The notes under the pieces: model-generated
Database searches by the model: none
What the model was told of the DNA's origin: nothing
The model's input: only the letters and a program-made list of their open reading frames with translations
NCBI GenBank assembly: GCA_947629715.1
Contig: CANRET010000007.1
Coordinates: 1 to 55,112 of the forward strand
DNA from: an uncultured Akkermansia sp.
GTDB taxonomy: Bacteria > Verrucomicrobiota > Verrucomicrobiia > Verrucomicrobiales > Akkermansiaceae
DNA: 55,112 bases
Direction: 5' to 3'
Part shown: piece by piece, positions 16,515 to 25,228 of the stretch
Layout of the letters: every line of letters begins with the position of its first letter
Numbering within the stretch: position 1 is the first letter of the stretch
Position numbers and translations under genes: made by a program

Positions 16515-17369
16515 TCAGCGCGTGCTTGGTATCGTCAGTTTACGACCGATACGGATCTTGCCTGCTTCGCTTTTGGAAATTCCGTTGGCTTTCATAAGAG
16601 AGGAGACGCTCACGCCGTACTTGGCGGCTATCCCTGAAAGCGTCTGTCCGGAAGTTACTGTGTGCGTCTTGGAAGAACCATTCTTCTTGCCGCTGCCCTT
16701 CTTCTTGGGGGAATCACTCTTTTTGCTGCTCTTTGCCGCTTTATAGCCATTGGGCGTGTAACGCACTTTGATGGTCTGTCCCGGGTAGATAGTGCTGCCC
16801 TTGATGTTGGAGTCTTTGCGGATTTGCTCCACTGTGGTGTTGCTGCGCTTTGCAATCAGTGAAAGATTGTCGCCCGGGCGAACCTTATACACAATCATCG
16901 TCGGTTGTTTCGGCTTCTTGCCAATCTTCTTTCCTCCCTTCTTGCCGCTATTTTTCTTGCCGGAAACAGCGACTTTGTTGTTTGTCGCTTCACCGGATCC
17001 TGTGTTGACGACGGGGGCAGATGTGGCCAGCGGGTCGATATCTTCCGGCTTGGGAGCCTCCACAATTGTGTCATCCGGGCTGTTTTCAGCCAACTGCGGG
17101 TGATTCTGACTAACGCCGCCGTCGGGTTTCGTATCCGTCGGTTCGGGAATGCTGTAGTCGTTGCGCGACGCCGTTGGCGTATGAGATCCGGCGCCCACCT
17201 GCTGCGTCCCGTCATCTTCCAACAGCCACGGTGGAATTTCTCCGTCTGCTACCTCACTCATCGGCAACGCCGATTCCGCGTACCCATCTCCGTCCGTACT
17301 GGAGCACGAGGAGAACATCAAAAGTGCAAAGGTCCCGATTCCGGGGACAATGATGGAAGAAATCTTCAT
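16515..17369 (-). CDS. LysM-domain lipoprotein (two LysM)
   Basis: A 284-residue protein with a lipoprotein signal (lipobox FSSC near residue 22). A long Pro/Asp/Thr-rich disordered region (about 25-125) and a Lys/Gly-rich stretch precede LysM 1 (about 155-205, VYKVRPGDNLSLIAKRSNTT). A Ser/Lys-rich linker leads to LysM 2 (about 233-282, THTVTSGQTLSGIAAKYGVS). It is the promoter-proximal gene of the LysM-LysM-transpeptidase operon and divergent from alr. It probably binds peptidoglycan from the membrane side. The longer frame of alr overlaps its promoter, not its coding part. Confidence 0.88.
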   Translation of the reverse strand: MKISSIIVPGIGTFALLMFSSCSSTDGDGYAESALPMSEVADGEIPPWLLEDDGTQQVGAGSHTPTASRNDYSIPEPTDTKPDGGVSQNHPQLAENSPDDTIVEAPKPEDIDPLATSAPVVNTGSGEATNNKVAVSGKKNSGKKGGKKIGKKPKQPTMIVYKVRPGDNLSLIAKRSNTTVEQIRKDSNIKGSTIYPGQTIKVRYTPNGYKAAKSSKKSDSPKKKGSGKKNGSSKTHTVTSGQTLSGIAAKYGVSVSSLMKANGISKSEAGKIRIGRKLTIPSTR

Positions 17370-17378
17370 ACATGCGGG

Positions 17379-17407
17379 ATTCTACCACACGAGCTGTGCG
17401 TTATCAA
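17379..17407 (-). promoter_or_regulatory. Promoter of the LysM/L,D-transpeptidase operon
   Basis: TTGATA (17407-17402), 17 bp spacer and TAGAAT (17384-17379) on the minus strand. The predicted leader is 3 nt. It is divergent from the alr promoter 25 bp away. Confidence 0.7.
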
Positions 17408-17431
17408 GTCTTTTCCCCGAGTACATTCCGC

Positions 17432-17460
17432 TTGCTCCTCGGGCGGAAAGGTGCTAAAGT
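17432..17460 (+). promoter_or_regulatory. alr promoter
   Basis: TTGCTC (17432-17437), 17 bp spacer and TAAAGT (17455-17460). The predicted start is about 4 nt before ATG 17471, which supports that start over an upstream in-frame one. Confidence 0.6.
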
Positions 17461-17470
17461 TACCTGCAGA

Positions 17471-18580
17471 ATGCAGCAATGCGCGCCCAGAGCCTATGTG
17501 GAAGCTGATCCTGATGCCATCGCTCATAATCTGAATGTGGCTCGGCGGATTTCGCCGAACACGCAAATGATGGCTGTTGTTAAGGCTGATGCCTATGGGC
17601 ATGGCATGGAGGCAACTGTGAAGAGACTGGAAGCGGAGAATCCCGCCTTTTTCGGCGTAGCGAATGTGACTGAGGCGCGTCGTGTGGCGTCTGTTGGTTG
17701 TGGCACGCGCCCCTTTCTGCTTGGTCCAACTGCTCCGGGGGAGCGTGAGGAAATAGCGGGCTCCGGTTGGGGGTTCACCATTTCATCCATGGAGGAGGCT
17801 GAGCATTTTTCAAGTATCGCAGCTTCCGCAGGCACTGTGCTCGCTGCGCACCTCGCTTTGGATACTGGTATGGGACGCGAAGGATTTTTGCCGTCTGACC
17901 TCGGGGAAGCTCTTCCGCATTTGCTGCGCCTGCCCGCCTTGGGTATTGAGGGCGTCATGTCGCACATGCCTGTGGCGGATGAGGACGAGAATTTTTCCCG
18001 TCGTCAAATCGAGATTTTCGAAGAATGCGTCGGCGAGATTTCCCGGCATGTGAAATTGCGCTATATACACCTTGCTGCCAGTGCCGGCATCATGCGTTAC
18101 CGTATTCCCGCTGCAAACATGGCGCGTCCCGGACTCATGCTTTACGGCGTTTCTCCGGTACGCTGCCCTGTGGCTGAGCAGCTTCGTTCCACGCTTCGAC
18201 TTGTGGCCTCTGTGACCTTGGTGCGTACCCTCCCAGCCGGGCACGGCGTGTCCTACGGATGCAGCTTCGTAACTGCAGCTCCTACGCGGGTGGCCACCAT
18301 CGGCATCGGTTATGCGGATGGTTGGCGTCGTCATTTCTCAGGCAAAGGAATTTGCGTGTTGATTCGAGGTGCTCTCTGTCCCTCTTTGGGACGTGTAACC
18401 ATGGATCAAATAATGGTGGATGTGTCTGGTGTACCTGGCGTGACGCCTGGCGATGAAGCTGAACTTATAGGTCCGTCTTTGAGGGTGGAGAAACTCGCCG
18501 AACAGGCTGGCACTATTCCATGGGACATCTTTACCGGTCTGGGACCGCGCCTTCCACGCATCACGCGCTCGCTGGGATGA
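17471..18580 (+). CDS. alr: Alanine racemase
   Basis: A 369-residue PLP enzyme that makes D-alanine for peptidoglycan. The PLP lysine is in MMAVVKADAYGHG. The second catalytic base Tyr lies in GHGVSYG, and the C-terminal beta domain contains RVATIGIGYADGWRR and LGRVTMDQIMVDVS. ATG 17471 (MQQCAPRAYVEAD) is chosen because the 33 residues encoded upstream cover the promoter and do not resemble the family. Length is normal. It lies divergent from the LysM/L,D-transpeptidase operon, so cell-wall genes share this control region. Confidence 0.95.
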   Translation: MQQCAPRAYVEADPDAIAHNLNVARRISPNTQMMAVVKADAYGHGMEATVKRLEAENPAFFGVANVTEARRVASVGCGTRPFLLGPTAPGEREEIAGSGWGFTISSMEEAEHFSSIAASAGTVLAAHLALDTGMGREGFLPSDLGEALPHLLRLPALGIEGVMSHMPVADEDENFSRRQIEIFEECVGEISRHVKLRYIHLAASAGIMRYRIPAANMARPGLMLYGVSPVRCPVAEQLRSTLRLVASVTLVRTLPAGHGVSYGCSFVTAAPTRVATIGIGYADGWRRHFSGKGICVLIRGALCPSLGRVTMDQIMVDVSGVPGVTPGDEAELIGPSLRVEKLAEQAGTIPWDIFTGLGPRLPRITRSLG

Positions 18581-18677
18581 TCACTGCGTGATTCAGCCTT
18601 TCAGATTTCTGTGGAGTGTCGGCTTTGTCCTTGCTCGGACTTTTCAAATGCAGTTGCCCATCGCTCGGATCGTGAAC

Positions 18678-18705
18678 TTGACAAGCCGGAGGGGTGTGGT
18701 AGAGT
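18678..18705 (+). promoter_or_regulatory. Promoter of the thioesterase gene
   Basis: Perfect TTGACA (18678-18683), 16 bp spacer and TAGAGT (18700-18705). Counting to +1 puts the transcription start on the A of ATG 18712, so the message should be leaderless. Confidence 0.7.
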
Positions 18706-18711
18706 GGGCGC

Positions 18712-19425
18712 ATGGAAGATTTGGTACTACCGCACAGCATAGCAAGCTACGAATGCGGAGCAGATTTGCTTCTCAAACCGGAGTGTTACCTTTTGTTTTG
18801 TCAGGAGATGGCAGAGCTGCATGCCTCTCGCAACAGAATGGGTTATGATTGGGTGATGGAACATGGGATGATTTGGGTGGAGGTAAAGGGGGATTTTGAA
18901 TTGCTGCGTCGGCCGAAATGGAAAGAACGAGTGAGTTTGCGCACCAACACCGGGCAGGCTTCGCCGTTGCAGGCGCGCCGTTTTGTGGAGATGAGTGATG
19001 AGGAGGGCGAGGTGATCGGGCGCGCGGATTTGATGTGGGCGCTCATTGATATTAACACGCGTCGCCCAATGCCATTGAAGCGAGCAGAGCTGGATGTGTT
19101 GGCGACATGTCCCCCGATCATTGAGGCGGAATCGCTCAAGTTCCCGGAGGAGGCGGAGGAGCTGGGTGTTGCTCATTTGGTGACTTCGAGACGCGATGTT
19201 GATTTCAACGGTCACATCAACAATTCCGCTTATCTCACTTGGGCGTTGGATACGATGCCCCGAACACCCGGAAATGCACCGCGCCGCATTCATGTGACTT
19301 ACAAGCACGAGAGCATGGTGGGAGAACCGCTGAGTATCACTCATTGCGCGGTCGGTAAACTCAGCCGACACAGCATTGAGGGAGGTGGTAGTCTGCGTGC
19401 ACTCATCACCATGGAGTGGCAATAG
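18712..19425 (+). CDS. Acyl-ACP thioesterase (FatA/FatB-like double hotdog)
   Basis: A 237-residue protein with two hotdog halves. The second carries DVDFNGHINNSAYLTWALD, which matches the Asn-X-His motif of plant and bacterial FatA-type thioesterases (D-N-H-V-N-N...Y-W). The first half carries MGYDWVMEHGMIWVEVKGD. It would release free fatty acids from acyl-ACP. The Aas-like ligase at 10542 could reactivate them, a functional pairing that is my inference. It ends 14 bp from the convergent prepilin peptidase. The start is supported by the leaderless promoter. Confidence 0.85.
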   Translation: MEDLVLPHSIASYECGADLLLKPECYLLFCQEMAELHASRNRMGYDWVMEHGMIWVEVKGDFELLRRPKWKERVSLRTNTGQASPLQARRFVEMSDEEGEVIGRADLMWALIDINTRRPMPLKRAELDVLATCPPIIEAESLKFPEEAEELGVAHLVTSRRDVDFNGHINNSAYLTWALDTMPRTPGNAPRRIHVTYKHESMVGEPLSITHCAVGKLSRHSIEGGGSLRALITMEWQ

Positions 19426-19439
19426 GGACGCACAAACGC

Positions 19440-20555
19440 TTACGAAAGCAGTCCGAAGTACCATTCCAACAGTTGCGGACCTGCAACAAGCCATAGATAG
19501 GAGGCCATTACAAGCGGTGGTCCGAAGGGCATGGGTTCTCCACGATGAACGCGCAGGACGAGTGCAAGAAAGATGGAGATCAAGCTGCCAATAACTAAGG
19601 AAAAGACAACGCCTTGCCACCCGCACACAGAGCCAATAGCCATGGCAATCCAAGCATCGCCGAGGCCCATGGCGGCGTGCTTGGATGAAACAGCGCAGCA
19701 CGTACCGCTCAGCGAATCAAAGTCCTCCAGACTGTAAGAAGATTCGCCGATAATCATGTGGGTAGGGGTGAACTGCACGGTGCATGAGTCACCCGGCATC
19801 TGGTCAACTTGCGCGTTCTGCAAGGTGAGAGTGCTGTGCGAGTCCGCAAAGATCATGGTCCAGCGTAGAGAATGCCCTCCCGCAGTCAGTTCAATGTCAA
19901 GATTGTCGCCGATTTGGCACAGTTCCCAGCGCGTAGGCTCAGAAAAGCGGAACTCACGACGTCCGAGCATCAGTTTACCAACCAAAGCAACAACACGAAA
20001 TATAACGTAGCCGGCAAGAATCCCCACACACCCCCACAACAAACCTTCCCAAGCATCGAGAGTGCCCGCACCCACAAGCATGGGCGAAAGGACAGCCGCC
20101 GCCAAGCCGCATCCTGCAGCGGCGAAAACCAAGCGTCTGAACACCACCATGTATTCCCAGTCCATGATGAGGATGGCAAGCATGCCTGCTCCCCACAGGG
20201 AAATGAGCAACCGGGCGATGAGCGGTTCATAGTCAAAAAAAAGCGCCACGCTGCCAAACATCAGGAAACACACGAGCTCTACAATGAAGTAGCGTGGACT
20301 GATGGGTTTGCGGCAGCAAGCGCTTCTGCCGCGCAAAATGAGCCAGCTGATGATGGGGAGATTGAAACGCCACGGGATAGGTGCGTGACACGTCGGGCAG
20401 AAGGAACGTCTGGGATTATTCACGCTCATCCCGCGAGGCAAGCGGTAGAGTACGACGTTGAGGAAGGAGCCGATGCAGGCTCCGATGAGCGCCAGCAGAA
20501 GAGCCTGTTGCCATACCCCCTCATCCAGCAGTGAATCTGTCCATTCTTCCATCAT
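19440..20555 (-). CDS. Prepilin peptidase (A24 family) with large central insert
   Basis: A 371-residue polytopic membrane protein from ATG 20555; an upstream in-frame ATG at 20585 lies inside the promoter. The N-terminal methylase-type region has GSFLNVVLYRLPRG and the zinc-type pair CPTC (53-56), but the second pair is only two adjacent cysteines (80-81). The catalytic aspartates are in IMDWEY (Asp132) and GLGDAW (Asp300). Between them is a soluble insert (about 201-295, beta-rich) not found in standard PilD/GspO. It would process type IV pilin or pseudopilin leaders. No pilin genes are adjacent. The end motif PFGPPLV is typical. Confidence 0.85.
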   Translation of the reverse strand: MMEEWTDSLLDEGVWQQALLLALIGACIGSFLNVVLYRLPRGMSVNNPRRSFCPTCHAPIPWRFNLPIISWLILRGRSACCRKPISPRYFIVELVCFLMFGSVALFFDYEPLIARLLISLWGAGMLAILIMDWEYMVVFRRLVFAAAGCGLAAAVLSPMLVGAGTLDAWEGLLWGCVGILAGYVIFRVVALVGKLMLGRREFRFSEPTRWELCQIGDNLDIELTAGGHSLRWTMIFADSHSTLTLQNAQVDQMPGDSCTVQFTPTHMIIGESSYSLEDFDSLSGTCCAVSSKHAAMGLGDAWIAMAIGSVCGWQGVVFSLVIGSLISIFLALVLRVHRGEPMPFGPPLVMASYLWLVAGPQLLEWYFGLLS

Positions 20556-20563
20556 CCTGAGCG

Positions 20564-20593
20564 ATTGTACCATGCGGGGCGCCACAGTGTCAA
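20564..20593 (-). promoter_or_regulatory. Prepilin peptidase promoter
   Basis: Perfect TTGACA (20593-20588), 18 bp spacer and TACAAT (20569-20564) on the minus strand. The predicted start is 2 nt before ATG 20555, and this decides the gene start. Confidence 0.7.
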
Positions 20594-20745
20594 TTGCAAC
20601 GAAGGCGACAAATCACCGCATGTCTGTATTAAGAAACAGGGGTGAACTTGACTGAGTCATGTCCATGTTTCGATTGGACTCATGCCAACGCTGAATTTTT
20701 GTCGAAGCGCGCCTGATTTTGCCTTATCGTGCCGTCATTTTCCTC

Positions 20746-20773
20746 TTGAGAAAAGCGTAGGAAAGAGTATGAT
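20746..20773 (+). promoter_or_regulatory. Promoter of the XRE-cupin/ligase pair
   Basis: TTGAGA (20746-20751), 16 bp spacer and TATGAT (20768-20773). The predicted leader to ATG 20840 is about 60 nt, longer than for most genes in this window. The rest of the gap 20594-20745 shows nothing I can name. Confidence 0.5.
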
Positions 20774-20839
20774 TTCCTGAAGAGAGTTTCTGCTCTCCCT
20801 GCCTCATCTTCGTTTCCATCGACCCACGCTTTCTTCTTT

Positions 20840-21397
20840 ATGGACGAACAACTCAAACAGCTTGGAGAACGCCTGCGCGGTCTGCGCGAGGTACTCAACG
20901 TACCGGTGAAGGAGATCGCTGAAATCATCGAAATCGATGAGGAAAAGTACGAGAGGATCGAAAAGGGCGAGTTGGATATCACTATCTCGAACCTGATGAA
21001 GATCGCTCATAAATACGGCATCTCCGCCGAAGAGCTCATGTTCTCGGAAACACCCCACATGAAAACCTACTTCGTGGTGCGGAACGGTCAGGGCATTGCC
21101 ATGGAGCGCTCGAAAGCGTACAACTACCGCAGTCTGGTAAGCGGGTTTCTCAATCATAAAGCGGATGTGTTCATTGTCACCGTCGAGCCCAAGCCTTCGG
21201 CACGCATCATTTACAAAAGCTCGCACGCGGGGCAGGAATTCAACTATGTGCTTGAGGGCAGCATGTCCTTCTTCATAGGCAGCAAACAGATCGATCTGCA
21301 CAAGGGCGACAGCATTTATCTGGACGCCACCCAACCACACGGCATGCTCGCTATTGGCGACAAAGCCGCGCGTATTCTCACTTTCAGCGTCGAGTAA
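20840..21397 (+). CDS. XRE-family transcriptional regulator with cupin sensor domain
   Basis: A 185-residue protein. An N-terminal helix-turn-helix of XRE type (about residues 5-65, RLRGLREVLNVPVKEIAEII) is fused to a C-terminal cupin (about 115-180; SSHAGQEFNYVLEGSMSFFIG, then LHKGDSIYLDATQPHGM) that would bind a small ligand or metal. Such proteins often regulate the adjacent metabolic gene. The AMP-forming ligase starts 19 bp downstream, so they are probably co-transcribed, and the regulator may sense a substrate or product of the ligase. That link is inferred from the arrangement. Confidence 0.88.
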   Translation: MDEQLKQLGERLRGLREVLNVPVKEIAEIIEIDEEKYERIEKGELDITISNLMKIAHKYGISAEELMFSETPHMKTYFVVRNGQGIAMERSKAYNYRSLVSGFLNHKADVFIVTVEPKPSARIIYKSSHAGQEFNYVLEGSMSFFIGSKQIDLHKGDSIYLDATQPHGMLAIGDKAARILTFSVE

Positions 21398-21416
21398 CTT
21401 TCCCCCGCCTGCCATC

Positions 21417-23087
21417 ATGATTGAACGTTTCTTAAAGCAAACTCGGTTTGAGTCCGTAGATGATTACAACCGGCACCTCGAATTCATCATCCCGGAAAAC
21501 TTCAACTTCGCCTACGACGTCATGGATGAGTGGGCGCAAGAGGCTCCTGACAAACTCGCTCTTCTTTGGACCAATGACCGTGGCAAAGAAATACGCGCCA
21601 CTTACGGCGAGCTTAAGGAGCAGACCGACCAGGCCGCAAGCTACCTCACATCGTTGGGTATCGGGAAAGGCGACCCCGTCATGCTTATCCTGAAGCGGCG
21701 CTACGAATGGTGGATCGTGATGCTGGCTCTGCACAAAATAGGGGCCGTAGTGATTCCCGCCACCCACATGCTCACGAAGCATGACATCGTTTATCGCAAC
21801 ACGCGTGCCTCCGTAAAAGCCATCATCTGCGTGGATGATCCGTACGTGACGGGACAAATTCAAGCTGCCCGTCCGGAAAGTCCGTCCGTGCTGCACTACA
21901 TCGCGGTTACCGATGACGGCAAGCCCGCCCCCGAAGGATTCCGCAACTGGCAGGCAGAGTGGCGCAAAGCCGCGCCGTTCATGAGGCCAGCCTCTGTGAA
22001 CACAAATGATGACACCATGCTCATGTACTTCACCAGCGGCACCAGCGGCGAACCCAATATGGTGGCTCACGATTTTCTCTACGCCTTGGGGCACCTGACC
22101 ACCGGCGTTTTTTGGCACAACCTGCATGAAAACTCATTGCACCTCACCGTTGCGGACACAGGCTGGGGCAAAGCCGTGTGGGGCAAATTCTATGGTCAAT
22201 GGTTTGCCGGAGCTGCCGTGTTTGTGTTTGATCACGAAAAGTTCAATGCCGACACTCTCTTGCGGCAGATAGAAAAATACAAAGTCACAAGCTTTTGCGC
22301 GCCTCCGACCGTTTACCGTTTCATGATCCGCGAGGATCTGTCCAAGTACGATCTTTCAAGCTTGGAGTACTGCACAACAGCCGGCGAGGCCCTCAATCCC
22401 GCCGTCTTCGAGAAGTTCAAAGAAAAGACAGGTATCAGCATGATGGAAGGCTTCGGTCAGACGGAGACCACCATGACGCTGGGGACCTTCCCGTGGATGC
22501 AGCCGAAACCCGGCTCCATGGGCATTCCCAACGCTCAGTACGACATCGACCTGCTGCGTCCTGACGGTTCCTCCTGTGAAGATGGAGAAAAGGGTGAGAT
22601 TGTAGTGCGCGTGGGAGATAAAAAACCGATCGGTCTCTTCAAGGAATATAATCGCGATCCCGAGCTGACCCGTCGGGCCTGGCATGACGGTATCTACTAC
22701 ACCGGAGATATGGCTTGGCGCGATGAGGACGGCTACTACTGGTTTGTGGGACGTATGGACGATATCATCAAATCCAGCGGGTACCGCATAGGTCCCTTCG
22801 AAGTAGAAAGCGCTCTGATGTCTCACCCTGCCGTCGTGGAATGCGCTATTACCGGCGTGCCGGATGATATCCGAGGCATGATAGTGAAGGCCACCGTTGT
22901 GCTTGGCAAGGAGTGGAAGGATAAAGCAGGCGAGGAGCTTGTCAAAGAACTGCAGCAGCATGTCAAACGCGAAACGGCTCCCTACAAGTATCCCCGCATC
23001 GTGGAGTTTGTCGATGAACTGCCCAAGACCATCAGCGGTAAAATCCGTCGCGTCGAAATTCGTGAAAAAGACGCTCAACAAAGCTGA
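21417..23087 (+). CDS. AMP-forming acyl-CoA synthetase (acetyl-/medium-chain type)
   Basis: A 556-residue ANL-superfamily ligase. ATG 21417 is used because the longer frame overlaps the regulator. Motifs are MYFTSGTSGEPNMV (P-loop), MEGFGQTETTMTLG, YYTGDMAWRDEDGYYWFVGRMDDIIKSSGYRIGP (split over 22698-22797), and the C-terminal catalytic lysine in TISGKIRR. The TGDMAWRDEDGYYWFVGR style fits acetyl-CoA synthetase-like and medium-chain acyl-CoA ligases. Substrate cannot be fixed from sequence. It is the second gene behind the XRE-cupin regulator, and the amidase gene follows 16 bp later. Confidence 0.88.
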   Translation: MIERFLKQTRFESVDDYNRHLEFIIPENFNFAYDVMDEWAQEAPDKLALLWTNDRGKEIRATYGELKEQTDQAASYLTSLGIGKGDPVMLILKRRYEWWIVMLALHKIGAVVIPATHMLTKHDIVYRNTRASVKAIICVDDPYVTGQIQAARPESPSVLHYIAVTDDGKPAPEGFRNWQAEWRKAAPFMRPASVNTNDDTMLMYFTSGTSGEPNMVAHDFLYALGHLTTGVFWHNLHENSLHLTVADTGWGKAVWGKFYGQWFAGAAVFVFDHEKFNADTLLRQIEKYKVTSFCAPPTVYRFMIREDLSKYDLSSLEYCTTAGEALNPAVFEKFKEKTGISMMEGFGQTETTMTLGTFPWMQPKPGSMGIPNAQYDIDLLRPDGSSCEDGEKGEIVVRVGDKKPIGLFKEYNRDPELTRRAWHDGIYYTGDMAWRDEDGYYWFVGRMDDIIKSSGYRIGPFEVESALMSHPAVVECAITGVPDDIRGMIVKATVVLGKEWKDKAGEELVKELQQHVKRETAPYKYPRIVEFVDELPKTISGKIRRVEIREKDAQQS

Positions 23088-23103
23088 CGGCATCTTCCGG
23101 CGT

Positions 23104-24012
23104 ATGCGCTTCCTCCATTTTCTTCTCATCATGGCGACAGCAACTCTGGTTGCGTGTTCCCAGGTCGTGCAAAGGTTGCACCCTGGTGACCTTGTCGTCC
23201 TTGACATCGGACATTATCTGGGGGCGCCCGGGGCAACTACTCCGGGGCCGGTGGACGGACGCATCATCCGCGAATGCGAATTCTGGCACCAGTATGCGAC
23301 TGTCGTAAAGCAGGAAGTGCGACGTGCCGGGTTCCGTTGCGTCATCATCAATCGTGGCAACCCGCCCACTTCCGATCCTCTCCGCTCTTTTGCGAGACGA
23401 TCAGGCATCATCTATCTGCGCCGCCCGGATATCGGCGGTGCACGCTATCCCTCTCACTACTTCCCGGACCGCGTAGCCTCCGGCATGGTAAGTGCTGACT
23501 ACGCCATTTACAACCGCGCGGCCTGCGTCGTGTTCCTGCATCACAACAGTTCCGGCAGTCGCTGGACAAACGGCGCTTCTCCTTCCGTCATTCTCTGCAA
23601 TCAGTACAATGGCGCCGTTCTTGCGGAATCCTTGCGCTCCGCCATGGAACGCGAAATCCTGAACCACGGCATGCCCAACGGAGGACGTGGGTGCGGGACA
23701 GAAGTGCGCTGCGTGGATGCCGAACGATCTGCCGGGTGGCTCAACGCCTGCGATGATGCCGGCATTCCTGCTGCCGTGGTAGAATCAGCCTTCCTCAACA
23801 ACCGAGGGCACGCTGACTTCCTGGCTACAGACGCCGGTGCACGCGCCTACGCTCAAGCGGTTGGCCGTGCCATCGTCCAATTCATGCGCGTCTCTCCCTC
23901 CGTCCGTCGGCACCGCCGCACTGACCCGAACGCGCCCGACCGAGGATCCTTCGGCTACGCTGCCGAGTCACGCCGTTTGCACGTACCCGGAGCCAAGCTC
24001 CTCATCCGATAA
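23104..24012 (+). CDS. N-acetylmuramoyl-L-alanine amidase-like lipoprotein (Amidase_3)
   Basis: A 302-residue protein. ATG 23104 gives a lipoprotein signal peptide with lipobox LVAC (Cys18); upstream in-frame residues overlap the ligase gene. Zinc-amidase motifs are present: LDIGHYLGAPGA (first His), RECEFWHQ (Glu ligand), FLHHNSS (second His) and VVESAFLNN (catalytic Glu). It would cleave the amide bond between muramic acid and the stem peptide. The Arg-rich C-terminal 45 residues are extra. It overlaps the convergent aroE by 11 bp. The DIGH motif is a little divergent from the usual DxGHGG. Confidence 0.85.
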   Translation: MRFLHFLLIMATATLVACSQVVQRLHPGDLVVLDIGHYLGAPGATTPGPVDGRIIRECEFWHQYATVVKQEVRRAGFRCVIINRGNPPTSDPLRSFARRSGIIYLRRPDIGGARYPSHYFPDRVASGMVSADYAIYNRAACVVFLHHNSSGSRWTNGASPSVILCNQYNGAVLAESLRSAMEREILNHGMPNGGRGCGTEVRCVDAERSAGWLNACDDAGIPAAVVESAFLNNRGHADFLATDAGARAYAQAVGRAIVQFMRVSPSVRRHRRTDPNAPDRGSFGYAAESRRLHVPGAKLLIR

Positions 24013-24892
24013 TTGCCGCGCGCATCGCCGCTGCATCCGCCGGCGTTCCAAACCATGTTTCAAAAGACAGCGCGCCCTGCTGCACCAGCATGTCCCGTCC
24101 GTCACAGACACAACATCCCACGTATCGAGCAGCGCGCTGCAGGGGCGTATCATGCGTGATGAGGTCAAACACCATATGCCTCTCCTGCAGCAGATGAGCC
24201 GCTATCGGCAGGGGATCGTCATCAGACAGACCCAGACTCGCAGCGTTCACGATGATGTCGGCTCGACTTGCGGCCTCGGCCATCTGTTTTTCGTCTCCCA
24301 TCGGGACAATCGTTACCTCGGATTTCGCGCTTATCCCGCGCAGTTTTGCAGCCAGCTGCTCCAATTCCGGGCGCGGGCGGTTTGCCAACGCGAGCTTTTT
24401 GCACCCGGTGAGCGCGCACTGAATCGCAAGGGCGCTTCCCGCCCCTCCACATGCGCCGAGAATGAGGACGCTTTTCTCCCTCACATCTGCACCGCAGTGC
24501 ATTTCCGCTGCGCGCACAAAACCCGGTCCGTCCGTGTTGAAGCCTTCCGTTTTTCCGGCACGAAACACGAGCGTATTTGTTGCTCCGCTCAACTCGGAAA
24601 GGCGGTCCCTTTCATCTGCTGCGGCACACGCTTCCCGCTTGAAGGGCACAGTCACATTCACCCCGAGAAAGTCCAACCTGAGCAAACGCTCCACGAGATC
24701 ACGGAACGCCCCATCCTCCTTCGGACAAAGGATTCGTACGTAGGAACCCTCAATGCCTTCTGCATGCATGGCCGCCAGCTGCATAACCGGCGAAAGCGAA
24801 TGCGCGATGGGGTTGCCCACGACGCCCAGTCGAGGCTTCGGCAGAGCGTCAATCCGAGCTTCCAGCTCCTCAATGGTACAGGAGGCCTGCAT
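24002..24892 (-). CDS. aroE: Shikimate dehydrogenase
   Basis: A 296-residue NADP-dependent enzyme of the aromatic amino acid pathway. Substrate-binding residues are seen in VVGNPIAHSLSPVMQ. The catalytic Lys is in VNVTVPFKREA, and the Asp partner in NTDGPG. A Rossmann GACGGAGSA and the NRPRPELEQ turn follow. It is last in the five-gene operon, 6 bp after yajC. The C-terminal QQGALSFETWFG is typical of the family. Its 3' end overlaps the convergent amidase gene by 11 bp. Confidence 0.94.
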   Translation of the reverse strand: MQASCTIEELEARIDALPKPRLGVVGNPIAHSLSPVMQLAAMHAEGIEGSYVRILCPKEDGAFRDLVERLLRLDFLGVNVTVPFKREACAAADERDRLSELSGATNTLVFRAGKTEGFNTDGPGFVRAAEMHCGADVREKSVLILGACGGAGSALAIQCALTGCKKLALANRPRPELEQLAAKLRGISAKSEVTIVPMGDEKQMAEAASRADIIVNAASLGLSDDDPLPIAAHLLQERHMVFDLITHDTPLQRAARYVGCCVCDGRDMLVQQGALSFETWFGTPADAAAMRAAIIG

Positions 24893-24898
24893 GGGGCG

Positions 24899-25228
24899 TT
24901 ACTCCTCCGGCGAGCCGTCCTTGCCCACGGTTTGCACCACTTGACTCTTCACGATTTTAATGATCGTGTTGGGCGCTACTTCCAAGCGCACGGATCTCTC
25001 TTTTACCTCACGCACGATGCCGTAAATGCCGCCGGCGGTAATGACCTTGTCTCCGGCTTTCAGGGCGTCCTGACGCGCTCTAAGCTCCTTCTGCTGCTTG
25101 CGCTGCGGGCGGATGAGCAGGAAGTAGAAGATAACAAAGATCAAACCGAGCGTGATAAACATGCTCATGGGGTTGCCTTGGGCGTTTTGTGCGGCGGCTT
25201 GCGCCAGGATGAATGCGGTTGTGTTCAT
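24899..25228 (-). CDS. yajC: Sec translocon accessory protein YajC
   Basis: A 109-residue protein. One N-terminal membrane helix (about residues 25-43, FITLGLIFVIFYFLLIRPQ) is followed by the hallmark RPQRKQQKELRARQDALKAGD and the KVITAGGIYGIV beta module. It assists SecDF/YidC in preprotein translocation. It overlaps the tgt stop by 4 bp (ATGA), and the tgt-yajC order is a common bacterial arrangement. secD and secF are not within the window. Confidence 0.94.
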   Translation of the reverse strand: MNTTAFILAQAAAQNAQGNPMSMFITLGLIFVIFYFLLIRPQRKQQKELRARQDALKAGDKVITAGGIYGIVREVKERSVRLEVAPNTIIKIVKSQVVQTVGKDGSPEE

